The notes under the pieces are model-generated. The model searched no databases. It was given only the letters and a program-made list of their open reading frames with translations, and was not told the origin of the DNA. Source: Xenorhabdus doucetiae (GTDB lineage Bacteria > Pseudomonadota > Gammaproteobacteria > Enterobacterales > Enterobacteriaceae). Taken from it: 64,000 nucleotides of DNA. Shown here in pieces: positions 1 through 8,430 of this stretch. How positions within the stretch are numbered: the first letter of the stretch is position 1; the number at the start of each line of letters is the position of its first letter. The translations under genes were made by a program, and so were the position numbers. Location of the stretch: positions 1,674,001-1,738,000 of the forward strand of contig NZ_FO704550.1 in the NCBI RefSeq assembly GCF_000968195.1, in the 5' to 3' direction.

Positions 1-881
1 CATTCTTTTGGGGATCAAATTTTCAGGTAACGAAATTTGCACTGGCAAGTTTGCCACCGTGGACAGCTTCTGTTGAACGTTTTTTCTACGCGGTGATCTG
101 TATTTTTATTTTCTTGGCATGGAAAGAAGGGATTCACGGCAAGGTCTTGAAACAAAATTGGTGGACATTTATTGTGCTTGGCGCGATTGGCGTGGCGGGA
201 TTTAATGGGGCATTTTTTGTTGGTCTGCAAAGTTCCAATCCCGTCACGGCAGCCCTGATTGTGGCAACGACGCCTATCTCTGCCAATATACTGGAGGCTA
301 TTATAAATCGTCGGTTACCTGGATTACTGCGAGTTGTGGGTATGGTGATCAGTTTGTTGGGGGTTGCTTTGGTTATTACCAACGGTGAATTGAACTTAGG
401 TGGTATGGCTCAGGTGGTCACCGGCGATATTCTTATTTTTATCGGCAGCCTTGGTTGGTCAATTTACACCGTAGGAACACGGGTACTTGTCAAAGATGCG
501 ACACCATTGGAAACGACTAGCTGGACGATGCTTTTTGGTGCGATCATATTGGTGTTTATTGCGTTTTTTGTAGAATCACCGGTTACTGCATTATCTTCCG
601 CAACATTTGAAAGTCATTTGGCCTGTCTTTATATAGGTATTGGGGGTTCCACTATTGCCTATCTTTTTTGGAATATGGGCGTTGCTATTCGTGGGGCAGG
701 AAAGACGGCGATATTTTTTAACTTTGTGCCCATTTTTGCACTTATTATACAGGTAATGATGGGAAATATACCCAGTTTGCCACAAGTGATTGGTGTTGTT
801 ATTACTATCGTAGGCGTATTTTTGGGACAGGGAAGTATCACCGGGGATAAACTATTTAAAGGTATTTTAAGCAATCGTTAG
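1..881 (+). CDS. DMT/EamA-family transporter (5' end outside window)
   Basis: Inner-membrane drug/metabolite-type permease; substrate unknown. The frame is open to the left edge and reads WGSNFQVTKFAL just before the first in-window TTG, a typical start of the first EamA repeat, so the true start lies upstream. About nine hydrophobic segments are visible, in two repeats: one up to about residue 130 and a second beginning near GDILIFIGSLGWSIYT. The C-terminus ends with a short basic tail (KLFKGILSNR). Family membership is clear from hydropathy and repeat signature. Transport substrate and direction cannot be read from the sequence. Confidence 0.85.
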   Translation, partial: FFWGSNFQVTKFALASLPPWTASVERFFYAVICIFIFLAWKEGIHGKVLKQNWWTFIVLGAIGVAGFNGAFFVGLQSSNPVTAALIVATTPISANILEAIINRRLPGLLRVVGMVISLLGVALVITNGELNLGGMAQVVTGDILIFIGSLGWSIYTVGTRVLVKDATPLETTSWTMLFGAIILVFIAFFVESPVTALSSATFESHLACLYIGIGGSTIAYLFWNMGVAIRGAGKTAIFFNFVPIFALIIQVMMGNIPSLPQVIGVVITIVGVFLGQGSITGDKLFKGILSNR

Positions 882-957
882 TGATAACGGATCATTGATA
901 AAAATAAAAACTAACATACAATCACCAGGGTGACTAATTTATTAGTGGAGATCTGAT

Positions 958-1326
958 ATGGAAAAATTTACTGATAAATTAATTAGCCTGGACCGATTTC
1001 TTTTACGGATACTACGCTTTCTTTTTCATGCGTTCATCATCTTTCTGATCGGTATTATCCCTGGCGTACTGGGTTTTTTCTTGATTGAAAGTCATGCTAT
1101 TCCTGATGCAATATTGAATTCTGTCTCAATGATTGGAACGCAAAACCTGCATATTGAACCGGCCAGCACACTGGGAAAATATTTCGCTGCCATTTATGGA
1201 TTATTTCTTCAGGCTATCTTTTTTATCGCTGTAGGAATGGTCGTGACGCCTTTCGTCCACCGAATATTGCACAGTTGGCATATTGATGATGAAGAAGAGG
1301 ATAATGAGGACATAAAAGATAAATAA
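958..1326 (+). CDS. Small inner-membrane protein, two or three TM segments
   Basis: A 122-residue protein with hydrophobic segments at about residues 17-43 and 80-103 and a very acidic C-terminus (DDEEEDNEDIKDK). The stretch between the helices (SVSMIGTQN) is placed like the pore loop of a two-TM ion channel, but the potassium filter TVGYG is absent. Channel activity is therefore only a guess. GGAG lies close upstream (GTGGAGATCTGATATG). It stands alone between a transporter and a GFA protein. I do not recognise a named family. Confidence 0.7.
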   Translation: MEKFTDKLISLDRFLLRILRFLFHAFIIFLIGIIPGVLGFFLIESHAIPDAILNSVSMIGTQNLHIEPASTLGKYFAAIYGLFLQAIFFIAVGMVVTPFVHRILHSWHIDDEEEDNEDIKDK

Positions 1327-1499
1327 TTTATTTTTTTCCTGTCAAGTTGCAACTTGAAGGCACTGAAGCAGATTTGTATAGCTGAAAATAAGAAAGTTAT
1401 TGTGGTGAATAGTGTATTCTTGATGAAATATAGTGGTAGGTTTAGTCAATCTCAGATATAAGATTTTTCCCTATAAATTGATTACAGGTAGAGAGTGAA

Positions 1500-1904
1500 A
1501 TGATGAATCAAGGTCGTTGTTTATGCGGTGCAGTAAATGTGAAAACCCATCAACGGATTGAAGATATTAACGTATGCCATTGTGAGACATGTCAAAAATG
1601 GAATGGCGGTCCATTTTTATCTGTAGACTGTCAGGACGATTTAAAAATAGAAGGAATTGAAAACATTTCAACATATTCATCATCCGAATGGGCAGAGCGA
1701 GCTTTTTGTAAAAAATGCGGCACACATCTTTTCTACCATTTACACCATCCAAGTACTTATTATGTTCCGGTTGCTTTGTTTGATAATGGTAACCCTGGTA
1801 AATTATCTCGTCAAATTTATGTGGATAGCAAGCCAGCGTATTATAATTTTGTTGAAAAAACCCCGATGCTGACTAAAGAAGATATTCTTAACTTATTTAA
1901 ATAA
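1500..1904 (+). CDS. GFA-family (DUF636/CENP-V fold) zinc protein
   Basis: A 134-residue protein of the glutathione-dependent formaldehyde-activating enzyme (GFA) superfamily. The expected zinc ligands are visible: CLCGAV near residue 7, CHCETC near residue 27, and CKKCGTHLFYH near residue 64. These families bind two zinc ions in a beta-rich fold, and most members have no proven substrate. GAGAG lies just upstream of two adjacent ATG codons (1500 and 1503), so either may be used. It is monocistronic and followed by a strong hairpin. Confidence 0.85.
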   Translation: MMNQGRCLCGAVNVKTHQRIEDINVCHCETCQKWNGGPFLSVDCQDDLKIEGIENISTYSSSEWAERAFCKKCGTHLFYHLHHPSTYYVPVALFDNGNPGKLSRQIYVDSKPAYYNFVEKTPMLTKEDILNLFK

Positions 1905-1911
1905 GTACCGT

Positions 1912-1940
1912 AATATGAGGGAAATATTACCCTCATATTG
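1912..1940 (+). terminator. Hairpin after GFA gene
   Basis: Ten-base perfect inverted repeat AATATGAGGG / CCCTCATATT with an 8-nt loop, 7 nt after the GFA stop. The following T-tract is short, so this is a plausible but not classic terminator. Confidence 0.6.
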
Positions 1941-2181
1941 TTCTGGATTAAAATAGATTGTTACGAATAATTTAGTGAAATGTTGTTTTTAAATATTTAA
2001 TAATAAATAAAATCCTTAAAAAGTTCATTTCATTGATATGTAACAATTTTCTTTCTGTTTTGCATTAATGTTAGTATAATCCATAATCTCATCCAAAGAG
2101 TTTTGATATCATTCGAAGAGGATATTGTCTGCTGTCAATTTATCATTATTTTAGTGGGTATTACGTTAGTGGAGATGTTGT

Positions 2182-2841
2182 TTGATTAGTGTCTTATTAG
2201 TTGATGACCATGAACTGGTTCGCATTGGTGTAAAAGGCATCCTTGATGATGTAAAAGGAATTAAAGTCGTAGGAGAAGCCAGCAGTGGAGAAGATGCGGT
2301 CAGATGGTGTAGATCAAACAGCACGGATGTTGTCATTATGGATATGGGAATGCCTGGTATGGGAGGGCTGGAAGCAGCCAAGAAAATCATCCGTTATTCG
2401 CCTGACACACGAGTGATTATGCTAACTATCCATACTGAAAGTTCTTTGCCTACGAAAGTGATGCAGGCAGGGATCAGGGGATATTTGAGCAAGGCTGCAA
2501 CTCCTCAGGATATGGTCAATGCAATTCGGGCTGTTTATGCCGGGCAGCGTTACATTTCCCCAGATATTGCCCAGCAGATGGCGCTCGATCAGTTATCACC
2601 GCAAAAAGAAAACCCGTTGGATGAACTCTCCGAGCGGGAATTGCAGATCATGATAATGATAACTCAGGGGCGTAAAGTGAATGAGATTTCTACGTTGCTT
2701 AATTTGAGTCCCAAAACGGTAAATAGTTATCGTTATAGGATGTTCAGTAAACTAAATATCAAAGGTGATGTAGAATTGACCCATATGGCGATACGCTGTG
2801 GATTATTTGATGCCCAGAATAGGGTAACTCACGGTGGATAA
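2182..2841 (+). CDS. uvrY: UvrY/GacA-type response regulator
   Basis: Response regulator of the BarA-UvrY two-component system, which in enterobacteria activates CsrB/CsrC small RNAs. It has a receiver domain (residues 1-120) with acidic DD at 8-9, phosphoacceptor D54 in VIMDMGMPG and a conserved lysine in YLSKA. A LuxR-type HTH follows (ELSERELQIM to VNSYRYRMFSKL). The start is TTG at 2182, preceded by GGAGATG; this gives MISVLLVDDHELVR, collinear with E. coli UvrY. It sits 23 bp upstream of uvrC, the standard enterobacterial arrangement. Confidence 0.95.
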   Translation: MISVLLVDDHELVRIGVKGILDDVKGIKVVGEASSGEDAVRWCRSNSTDVVIMDMGMPGMGGLEAAKKIIRYSPDTRVIMLTIHTESSLPTKVMQAGIRGYLSKAATPQDMVNAIRAVYAGQRYISPDIAQQMALDQLSPQKENPLDELSERELQIMIMITQGRKVNEISTLLNLSPKTVNSYRYRMFSKLNIKGDVELTHMAIRCGLFDAQNRVTHGG

Positions 2842-2864
2842 TAATATTTGATGGGTGAACAGTC

Positions 2865-4697
2865 GTGGTGGAACTATTTGATTCAAAGGAATTTTTAAAA
2901 ACAGTCACCAGCCAGCCGGGTGTCTACCGTATGTATGATATCACTGGCACAGTGATCTATGTTGGTAAGGCCAAGGATCTAAAAAAACGGTTATCTAGCT
3001 ACTTTCGGGCACAAGTCAGCAGTCGCAAAACAGAATCCTTGGTGAAAAATATCGTCCAGATAGATGTCACCGTTACCCACTCAGAAACAGAAGCGCTTCT
3101 GCTCGAACATAACTACATCAAGTTGCATCAGCCTCGCTACAATGTACTGTTGAGAGATGATAAATCTTATCCTTATATTTTCCTGAGTAGTGATACCCAT
3201 CCCCGTCTAACTCTGTATCGTGGAGCCAAGCATGCGAAGGGCGAATACTTCGGCCCATTCCCTAATTCTCATGCAGTACGTGACACTTTGGTTTTATTGC
3301 AAAAACTATTCCCTATTCGCCAATGCGAAGACAGCGTGTATCGCAATCGTTCAAGGCCTTGTTTGCAATATCAGATTGGCCGCTGTCTTGCTCCGTGTGT
3401 TAAGGGATTCGTCACGGATGAAGAATATCAGCAGCAAGTTGAATATGTTCGCTTATTTTTGGCGGGGAAAGATCAGCAAGTATTGAATGAACTGGTTGGA
3501 AAAATGGAACAAGCGAGTCAACAGCTCAAATTTGAAGACGCTGCTCGTTATCGCGATCAGATCCAAGCCGTACGGCAAGTGACTGAGCGACAATTTGTTT
3601 CCGGAGAAGGTGATGATCTTGATGTTATCAGTGTCGCTTTCGACGCGGGGATGGCTTGTGTACATGTTTTATTTATCCGGCAGGGAAAAATATTGGGTAG
3701 CCGAAGTTATTATCCCAAAATTCCGGCTGATACGAAATTAGATGAAGTCGTACAGACTTTCTTGGGTCAATTTTATCTTCAGGGAAGCCAAAACAGGACG
3801 TTGCCGACAGAAATTTTGTTGGACTTTGCACTACCTGAAAAAGAACTGTTGGAAGCATCACTTTCTGAAATATCGGGCAGAAAAATCTCTATCCAGTCAC
3901 GGCCAAGGGGCGATAGGGCGCGTTACCTAAAATTGGCACGCACCAACGCCGCAACAGCCTTGATAACCAAACTTTCCCAACAATCGACAACTCATCAGCG
4001 ATTGGAATCACTGGCGGCATTTGTCGGTCTTGAAAAAATCCAACGTATGGAATGTTTCGATATCAGCCATACGATGGGAGAACAAACGGTTGCCTCTTGT
4101 GTTGTTTTTGATGGTAATGGGCCAGTTCGTGCAGAATACCGCCGCTATAATATTACCGGCATCACTCCGGGAGATGATTATGCTGCGATGAACCAAGTTT
4201 TGCGCCGTCGATATAGCAAAGCGATCGATCAAACAAAAATCCCGGACATTATCTTTATTGACGGTGGTAAAGGGCAGCTTGCACGTGCGATTGGCGTTTT
4301 TGATTCTCTGGAGGTTGAATGGAATAAAACGCATCCTAAGCTGATTGGTGTTGCGAAAGGTAGTGATCGTAAGGCGGGGTTGGAAACGCTGTTTTTTAAA
4401 GCGGAAGGAGAGGGAATGGCACTTCCTCCTGACTCTCCGGCGTTACATGTTATTCAACATATTCGTGATGAATCTCACAACCATGCCATCACAGGGCATC
4501 GTCAGCGTCGGGAAAAAGTGAAAAAGACCAGTACATTGGAGTCAATAGATGGTATTGGGCCAAAACGTAGACAAATGTTACTTAAATATATGGGTGGATT
4601 GCAGCCTTTACGCAACGCAAGTGTAGAAGAGATCGCAAAAGTGCCTTCTATTTCTTACGCACTGGCAGAAAAAATCTATAATGCGTTGAAACACTAA
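2865..4697 (+). CDS. uvrC: UvrABC excision nuclease subunit C
   Basis: Cytoplasmic nucleotide-excision-repair nuclease that makes both incisions after UvrB loading. At 610 residues it is full length. The GIY-YIG N-terminal domain reads GVYRMYD...VIYVGKAKDLKKR. The cysteine-containing segment is CLQYQIGRCLAPC. The UVR/UvrB-binding motif is around residues 205-235. The RNase H-like endonuclease carries MECFDISH and IDGGKGQL. Two helix-hairpin-helix motifs close the protein (IDGIGPKRRQ, VPSISYALAEKI). The start is GTG at 2865, collinear with E. coli. It is co-transcribed with uvrY. Confidence 0.97.
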   Translation: MVELFDSKEFLKTVTSQPGVYRMYDITGTVIYVGKAKDLKKRLSSYFRAQVSSRKTESLVKNIVQIDVTVTHSETEALLLEHNYIKLHQPRYNVLLRDDKSYPYIFLSSDTHPRLTLYRGAKHAKGEYFGPFPNSHAVRDTLVLLQKLFPIRQCEDSVYRNRSRPCLQYQIGRCLAPCVKGFVTDEEYQQQVEYVRLFLAGKDQQVLNELVGKMEQASQQLKFEDAARYRDQIQAVRQVTERQFVSGEGDDLDVISVAFDAGMACVHVLFIRQGKILGSRSYYPKIPADTKLDEVVQTFLGQFYLQGSQNRTLPTEILLDFALPEKELLEASLSEISGRKISIQSRPRGDRARYLKLARTNAATALITKLSQQSTTHQRLESLAAFVGLEKIQRMECFDISHTMGEQTVASCVVFDGNGPVRAEYRRYNITGITPGDDYAAMNQVLRRRYSKAIDQTKIPDIIFIDGGKGQLARAIGVFDSLEVEWNKTHPKLIGVAKGSDRKAGLETLFFKAEGEGMALPPDSPALHVIQHIRDESHNHAITGHRQRREKVKKTSTLESIDGIGPKRRQMLLKYMGGLQPLRNASVEEIAKVPSISYALAEKIYNALKH

Positions 4698-4753
4698 AAG
4701 TATTGATGCACCATACTGATAAACTTTACATGGCCAGATAGTTACTAAGCATT

Positions 4754-5302
4754 ATGCAATTGAATATTCCAACATGGCTTACCCTGTTCCGTATTGCCTT
4801 AATTCCGTTCTTTGTTTTGGCATTTTACCTGCCATTCCAATGGGCACCGATGTTATGTGCCATTATCTTTATTATCGCCGCTGCAACAGATTGGTTTGAT
4901 GGTTTCCTTGCCCGTTTGTGGAAACAGACAACACGTTTTGGCGCATTTCTTGATCCGGTGGCGGATAAAGTGATGGTTGCTACTGCGCTGGTACTGATTG
5001 CAGAACATTACCACACGTGGTGGATCACACTGCCTGCCGCGACCATGATTGCGCGTGAAATCATAATATCCTCTCTGCGTGAGTGGATGGCGGAATTGGG
5101 AAAACGCAGTAGTGTAGCGGTTTCTTGGATGGGAAAAATAAAAACCACAGCACAAATGGCGGCATTGGTTGCTTTATTATGGCGCCCTTGTATTGAATTT
5201 GAAGTAGGCGGATTCGTCTTATTATATGCCGCTGCGGTCCTGACGTTCTGGTCAATGTTTCAATATTTGAGCGCTGCATGGGATGATTTGCGTGAAGGGT
5301 GA
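4754..5302 (+). CDS. pgsA: Phosphatidylglycerophosphate synthase
   Basis: Integral membrane CDP-alcohol phosphatidyltransferase that condenses CDP-diacylglycerol with glycerol-3-phosphate, the first committed step to phosphatidylglycerol and cardiolipin. At 182 residues it equals E. coli PgsA in length. The family signature D-x2-D-G-x2-A-R-x8-G-x3-D-x3-D is intact from D46 (DWFDGFLAR) to D71 (GAFLDPVAD). About five TM helices are visible. It lies between uvrC and the glyW-cysT-leuZ tRNA cluster, as in E. coli. Confidence 0.97.
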   Translation: MQLNIPTWLTLFRIALIPFFVLAFYLPFQWAPMLCAIIFIIAAATDWFDGFLARLWKQTTRFGAFLDPVADKVMVATALVLIAEHYHTWWITLPAATMIAREIIISSLREWMAELGKRSSVAVSWMGKIKTTAQMAALVALLWRPCIEFEVGGFVLLYAAAVLTFWSMFQYLSAAWDDLREG

Positions 5303-5447
5303 TCGAAGTGGCGCAAAAAACAACGAACGAACGAGTTTTATAAATAATTGTGTTGACTCATTTCATGAAGTAAGTAGAATGCAACGCATCGAACGGCACA
5401 TGAGATTTACAAAAACAAGTTAAGTAAATCAAGTGGTTCGAGGAAAG

Positions 5448-5523
<76 letters not shown>

Positions 5524-5528
5524 AAAAA

Positions 5529-5602
5529 GGCGCGTTGGCAGAGTGGCCATGCAGCGGATTGCAAATCCGTCAACCTCGGTTCGACTCCGGGACGCGCCTC
5601 CA
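5529..5602 (+). tRNA. cysT: tRNA-Cys (GCA)
   Basis: A 74-nt cloverleaf: acceptor GGCGCGT/ACGCGCC, anticodon loop TTGCAAA (GCA) and encoded CCA. It begins 5 nt after tRNA-Gly. Confidence 0.97.
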
Positions 5603-5608
5603 AATTTA

Positions 5609-5695
5609 GCCCAGGTGGTGAAATCGGTAGACACAAGGGATTTAAAATCCCTCGGCCTTAAGGCTGTGCGGGTTCAAGTCCCGCCCTGGGCACCA
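5609..5695 (+). tRNA. leuZ: tRNA-Leu (UAA), integration target of the island
   Basis: An 87-nt class II tRNA with a long variable arm, acceptor GCCCAGG/CCTGGGC, anticodon TAA and encoded CCA. The integrase gene begins about 165 bp downstream in the same direction, so the 3' end of this tRNA is the likely attachment site (attL side). I found no second copy of its 3' end to the right of the element. Confidence 0.97.
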
Positions 5696-5737
5696 AACAT
5701 AAGTTTACTAACGTCTACTCAAGTAAACTAACTCCTA

Positions 5738-5771
5738 GAAAGACCTGATAAATCAATCAGGTCTTTTCTTT
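5738..5771 (+). terminator. Terminator of tRNA cluster
   Basis: Stem AAAGACCTGAT / ATCAGGTCTTT followed by a T-rich tract (TCTTTTTA), directly after the tRNA cluster and before the integrase. Confidence 0.85.
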
Positions 5772-5860
5772 TTATGTCTACTTTGGTCTATTGCAATCAA
5801 CATGCACCACGGGGCATAATCGGGGGAACCTACACTTCTATTTTAAAAGTGCCCCCAAAA

Positions 5861-7123
5861 ATGAAACTAAACGCACGACAAATCGAAACAGCAAAACCCA
5901 AAGAGAAAACCTATAAGCTTGCTGATGGTGGCGGCCTGTATTTGGAGGTCACTTCTCGCGGTTCTAAATACTGGCGCATGAAGTACCGCCGCCCTACCGA
6001 TAAGAAAGAAGATCGACTGGCTTTTGGTGTTTATCCTATAGTGTCTTTAGCTGATGCGCGAGCTAAACGGGATGAAGCCAAAAAACTCATAGCCCAAGGT
6101 TCTGACCCCAAAGCAGAGAAAAGAGGGGCACAAGCCGAATCAAAAGGGGCACCTCCTTTTGAACAAGTAGCCCGAGAATGGCACGCCAGCAATAAGCGGT
6201 GGAGTGAAGATCACAGCAATCGCATTCTGCGCAGCCTTGAGCACTATATTTTTCCTCATATTGGCAAGCTCGATATTTCCACTTTAAGAACAAGCCAACT
6301 TTTAGCGCCTATCAAATCCGTTGATGCTGATGGTAAACACGATATCGCCCAGCGATTACAGCAACGTGTGACATCCATCATGCGATATGCTGTTCAGAAT
6401 GATATTCTTGAATCTAATCCAGCCAATGATATGGCGGGTGCTCTCAGCACAGTAAAATCTAAGCATCATCCCGCATTACCTCATGAACGCTTACCTGAAT
6501 TTTTGACCCGTATTTCTCGCTATCGTGGGCGTTTGATTACCAGAATTGCATTGGAATTAACTTTATTGACGTTTGTCCGTTCCAGTGAGTTGAGATTTGC
6601 CCGTTGGGAAGAACTCGATCTTGAAAATGCTGTCTGGAAAATCCCGGCCACAAGAGAAGCCATTGAAGGCGTTAAATTCTCCGAACGGGGTATGAAAATG
6701 AAAACTGAGCATATTGTGCCGCTGAGTCGTCAGGCCGTATCTCTCTTTAAAACCTTGCAGGGTTTGAGTGGAGAATGTGAGGTCATGTTCCCTAATGACC
6801 ATGATCCAACAAAAGTCATGAGCGAAAGTACCGTGAATAATGCCTTACGTGGTATGGGTTACGACACCAAAACAGAAGTTTGTGGTCATGGATTTAGAAC
6901 AATGGCGCGTGGTGCGATGGGCGAATCGGGATTATGGAACGATGACGCAATAGAACGCCAGTTAAGCCATGTGGAAAGGAAAAATGTTCGGGCTGCATAT
7001 ATTCATACTTCTAAACATTTGGACGAGCGACGGTTAATGGTTCAATGGTGGGCTGATTATCTGGATGCCAACAGGGAAAAGTACATAACACCGTATGACT
7101 TTGCTAAGAAACGCCGGAAATAG
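5861..7123 (+). CDS. int: P4-type tyrosine integrase
   Basis: Site-specific recombinase of the P4-integrase subfamily, which targets tRNA 3' ends. The N-terminal DUF4102-type arm-binding domain reads MKLNARQIETAKPKEK...ADGGGLYLEV. A core-binding SAM-like region and the catalytic domain follow. Visible catalytic residues are the first Arg in TFVRSSELRFARWEE, HGFR near residue 343, H in LSHVERKNVRAAY and the nucleophile Tyr in that motif. The start at 5861 matches family N-termini. An upstream in-frame ATG at 5774 would add 29 residues unlike the family. It faces away from leuZ as the left-end gene of the island. Confidence 0.93.
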   Translation: MKLNARQIETAKPKEKTYKLADGGGLYLEVTSRGSKYWRMKYRRPTDKKEDRLAFGVYPIVSLADARAKRDEAKKLIAQGSDPKAEKRGAQAESKGAPPFEQVAREWHASNKRWSEDHSNRILRSLEHYIFPHIGKLDISTLRTSQLLAPIKSVDADGKHDIAQRLQQRVTSIMRYAVQNDILESNPANDMAGALSTVKSKHHPALPHERLPEFLTRISRYRGRLITRIALELTLLTFVRSSELRFARWEELDLENAVWKIPATREAIEGVKFSERGMKMKTEHIVPLSRQAVSLFKTLQGLSGECEVMFPNDHDPTKVMSESTVNNALRGMGYDTKTEVCGHGFRTMARGAMGESGLWNDDAIERQLSHVERKNVRAAYIHTSKHLDERRLMVQWWADYLDANREKYITPYDFAKKRRK

Positions 7124-7239
7124 ATTGATGCAATAACCTAAAATGGTTATTTGTCGAATCCATAAAATAAAGAAACGATCTTTGTATGAAATAACGTACT
7201 ATTTCAATACCAAGATTTAATGTTATAACTCTGCTTTAA

Positions 7240-7297
7240 TAACCCCTGTTCTAATAACGTCTACAAATATCAAATATGGACAAGCTAACAGGGGTTA
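7240..7297 (+). promoter_or_regulatory. 11-bp inverted repeat flanking the alpA start
   Basis: Perfect inverted repeat TAACCCCTGTT (7240-7250) / AACAGGGGTTA (7287-7297) separated by 36 bp. The right arm contains the AGGGG ribosome-binding site of alpA and ends 1 nt before its ATG. It could be an AlpA operator or an mRNA hairpin that hides the RBS. Confidence 0.6.
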
Positions 7298-7298
7298 T

Positions 7299-7517
7299 AT
7301 GCTATCTATCAATACATCTAAAGAAAGTCTTATCCGTTTATCAGAAGTTCAGCGCAGAACAGGTTACAGCAAGGCGTGGATCTACAGACTTATTGCCGAT
7401 GATAAATTTCCGAAGCAGGTTAAAATTGGGTCACGTTCAGTCGCTTTTCTTGAATCAGAAATTGATGGCTGGATAGATCAGCGTATCGCTGAATCTCGCG
7501 GCGAGGTAGTTCAATGA
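7299..7517 (+). CDS. alpA: AlpA-family excisionase/regulator
   Basis: A 72-residue MerR-like winged-helix DNA-binding protein of the AlpA family, which in P4-like elements and PICIs activates transcription and excision. The family pattern is visible: RLSEVQRRTGYSKAWIYRLI, KFPKQVKIGSRSVAF and ESEIDGWI. AGGGG lies 4 nt upstream of the ATG. It is the first gene of the left operon, and its stop overlaps the start of the next gene (ATGA). Confidence 0.9.
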   Translation: MLSINTSKESLIRLSEVQRRTGYSKAWIYRLIADDKFPKQVKIGSRSVAFLESEIDGWIDQRIAESRGEVVQ

Positions 7518-7789
7518 AAGTATATGATTCACCTACTGATGAAGGTAGGCGTTATATTCTTGCTGCCTATGGTGAATCCGAGCGAAGAATAAGAGAAGCA
7601 GAACGAAGAAGATTAACCAGCATATCAAGAGGACATTGCTATAAATTAGAAAATTTAGGTTTATTTCCCCCTCGCTGCCATTTCGGGCGTAATTCCTGTG
7701 GGTGGCTTTTAAGTGATATTTTATGGTGGATACGTAATCCGCCAGTAATAGAGAATATTAATAATCCATACAGCCGAAAAAAACAGTAA
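7514..7789 (+). CDS. Second AlpA-like DNA-binding protein
   Basis: A 91-residue protein overlapping alpA by 4 bp. Its middle, SRGHCYKLENLGLFPP...CGWLLSDILWWI, follows the AlpA layout: recognition helix, FP turn, wing, then the 'GW..SDI..W' end. It is therefore probably a diverged AlpA paralogue with a basic N-terminal helix (ERRIREAERRR). Target unknown. Tandem AlpA-like genes suggest a two-step regulatory circuit. Confidence 0.7.
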   Translation: MKVYDSPTDEGRRYILAAYGESERRIREAERRRLTSISRGHCYKLENLGLFPPRCHFGRNSCGWLLSDILWWIRNPPVIENINNPYSRKKQ

Positions 7790-7991
7790 TTAAATAAAAA
7801 ATCATGATAAAGAAAAACATGGCTAATAACCGTGACGGGTATCCCTACGCTGAAAATAAGGAATTTGATATCTCAATTAATTACCTAGTGATTTATTGGG
7901 GGAAAAAAGAAAAGGGCAGTACTGCGAATACTACCCGTAATTTCCCCATTTTTAGAGGGAAAGTTAACCAGTGGTTTTATTGTTGGTTAGT

Positions 7992-8168
7992 TCAAGAGTT
8001 AGATTCTATACCTCTTGATTGTAATTCTTTGCGGATAATTCGTTTTATCCATGCAGATATAGACTCATCACCATCAATCTTCATTGCTTCCCTCATTGCT
8101 TGTTCTAGTTGTGGCTCAACTCTGAAAGCAATTTGTTTGTTGCCTCTCGGTAAATTAGTGTTTGACAT
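7992..8168 (-). CDS. Small ribbon-helix-helix (Arc/CopG-like) protein
   Basis: A 58-residue gene on the minus strand, ATG at 8168 and stop at 7992. The protein has a basic N-terminal strand (RGNKQIAFRVEPQLEQ) followed by two helices (EQAMREAMK and SISAWIKRIIRKELQ), the classic ribbon-helix-helix pattern. It probably represses its own divergent promoter region. The palindromic pieces GTGTTATACAC and TGTCAGACA lie directly upstream. It is too short for routine calling, but composition and fold pattern argue that this strand, not the plus strand, codes here. Confidence 0.75.
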   Translation of the reverse strand: MSNTNLPRGNKQIAFRVEPQLEQAMREAMKIDGDESISAWIKRIIRKELQSRGIESNS

Positions 8169-8242
8169 ATGTAATACTCAAAGGGTATGTTGTTTGTGTC
8201 TGACAGTGTATAACACATTTATGTCAACTGTAAAACAACGAA

Positions 8243-8272
8243 GCCCCGAAGTGCTGCTAACACTATCGGGGC
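8243..8272 (+). ncRNA. Stable stem-loop in island leader
   Basis: GCCCCGA-AGTG / CACT-A-TCGGGGC forms an 11-bp stem with one bulged A and the loop CTGCTAA, about 30 nt before a small ORF. Its place upstream of the replication operon resembles the leader immunity RNA region of P4. Equivalence to P4 CI RNA is only an inference. Confidence 0.45.
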
Positions 8273-8304
8273 ATCTAACCAAACCGTTAGTTGAGGTAAC
8301 GATT

Positions 8305-8430
8305 ATGGCTGTACAACAGCATACCCAAACTCGCCTTAAATTTATATGCCTAATAGCATCAAGCAATCAACGGCTGGTAGATATTCACCCGGTGCACCTT
8401 ATCTCCGTTCAGGAGGTAAGACATGTTTAA
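8305..8430 (+). CDS. 41-residue leader ORF
   Basis: An ATG at 8305 preceded by TGAGG at good spacing opens a 41-residue reading frame (MAVQQHTQTRLKFICLIAS...). Its stop overlaps the next gene's start region by 8 nt, suggesting translational coupling. No known function. It may be a leader peptide of the replication operon, whose leader also holds the stem-loop at 8243. Confidence 0.45.
   Translation: MAVQQHTQTRLKFICLIASSNQRLVDIHPVHLISVQEVRHV

Noticed and set aside
5774..5860. Longer integrase start
   Set aside because: The added 29 residues do not resemble integrase N-termini and cover a repeat-like int promoter region.
7804..8430. 208-codon plus-strand frame
   Set aside because: Residue use is not protein-like over most of its length, it has no RBS, and the minus strand codes a credible RHH protein. 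Only the last 41 codons (from 8305) are kept.
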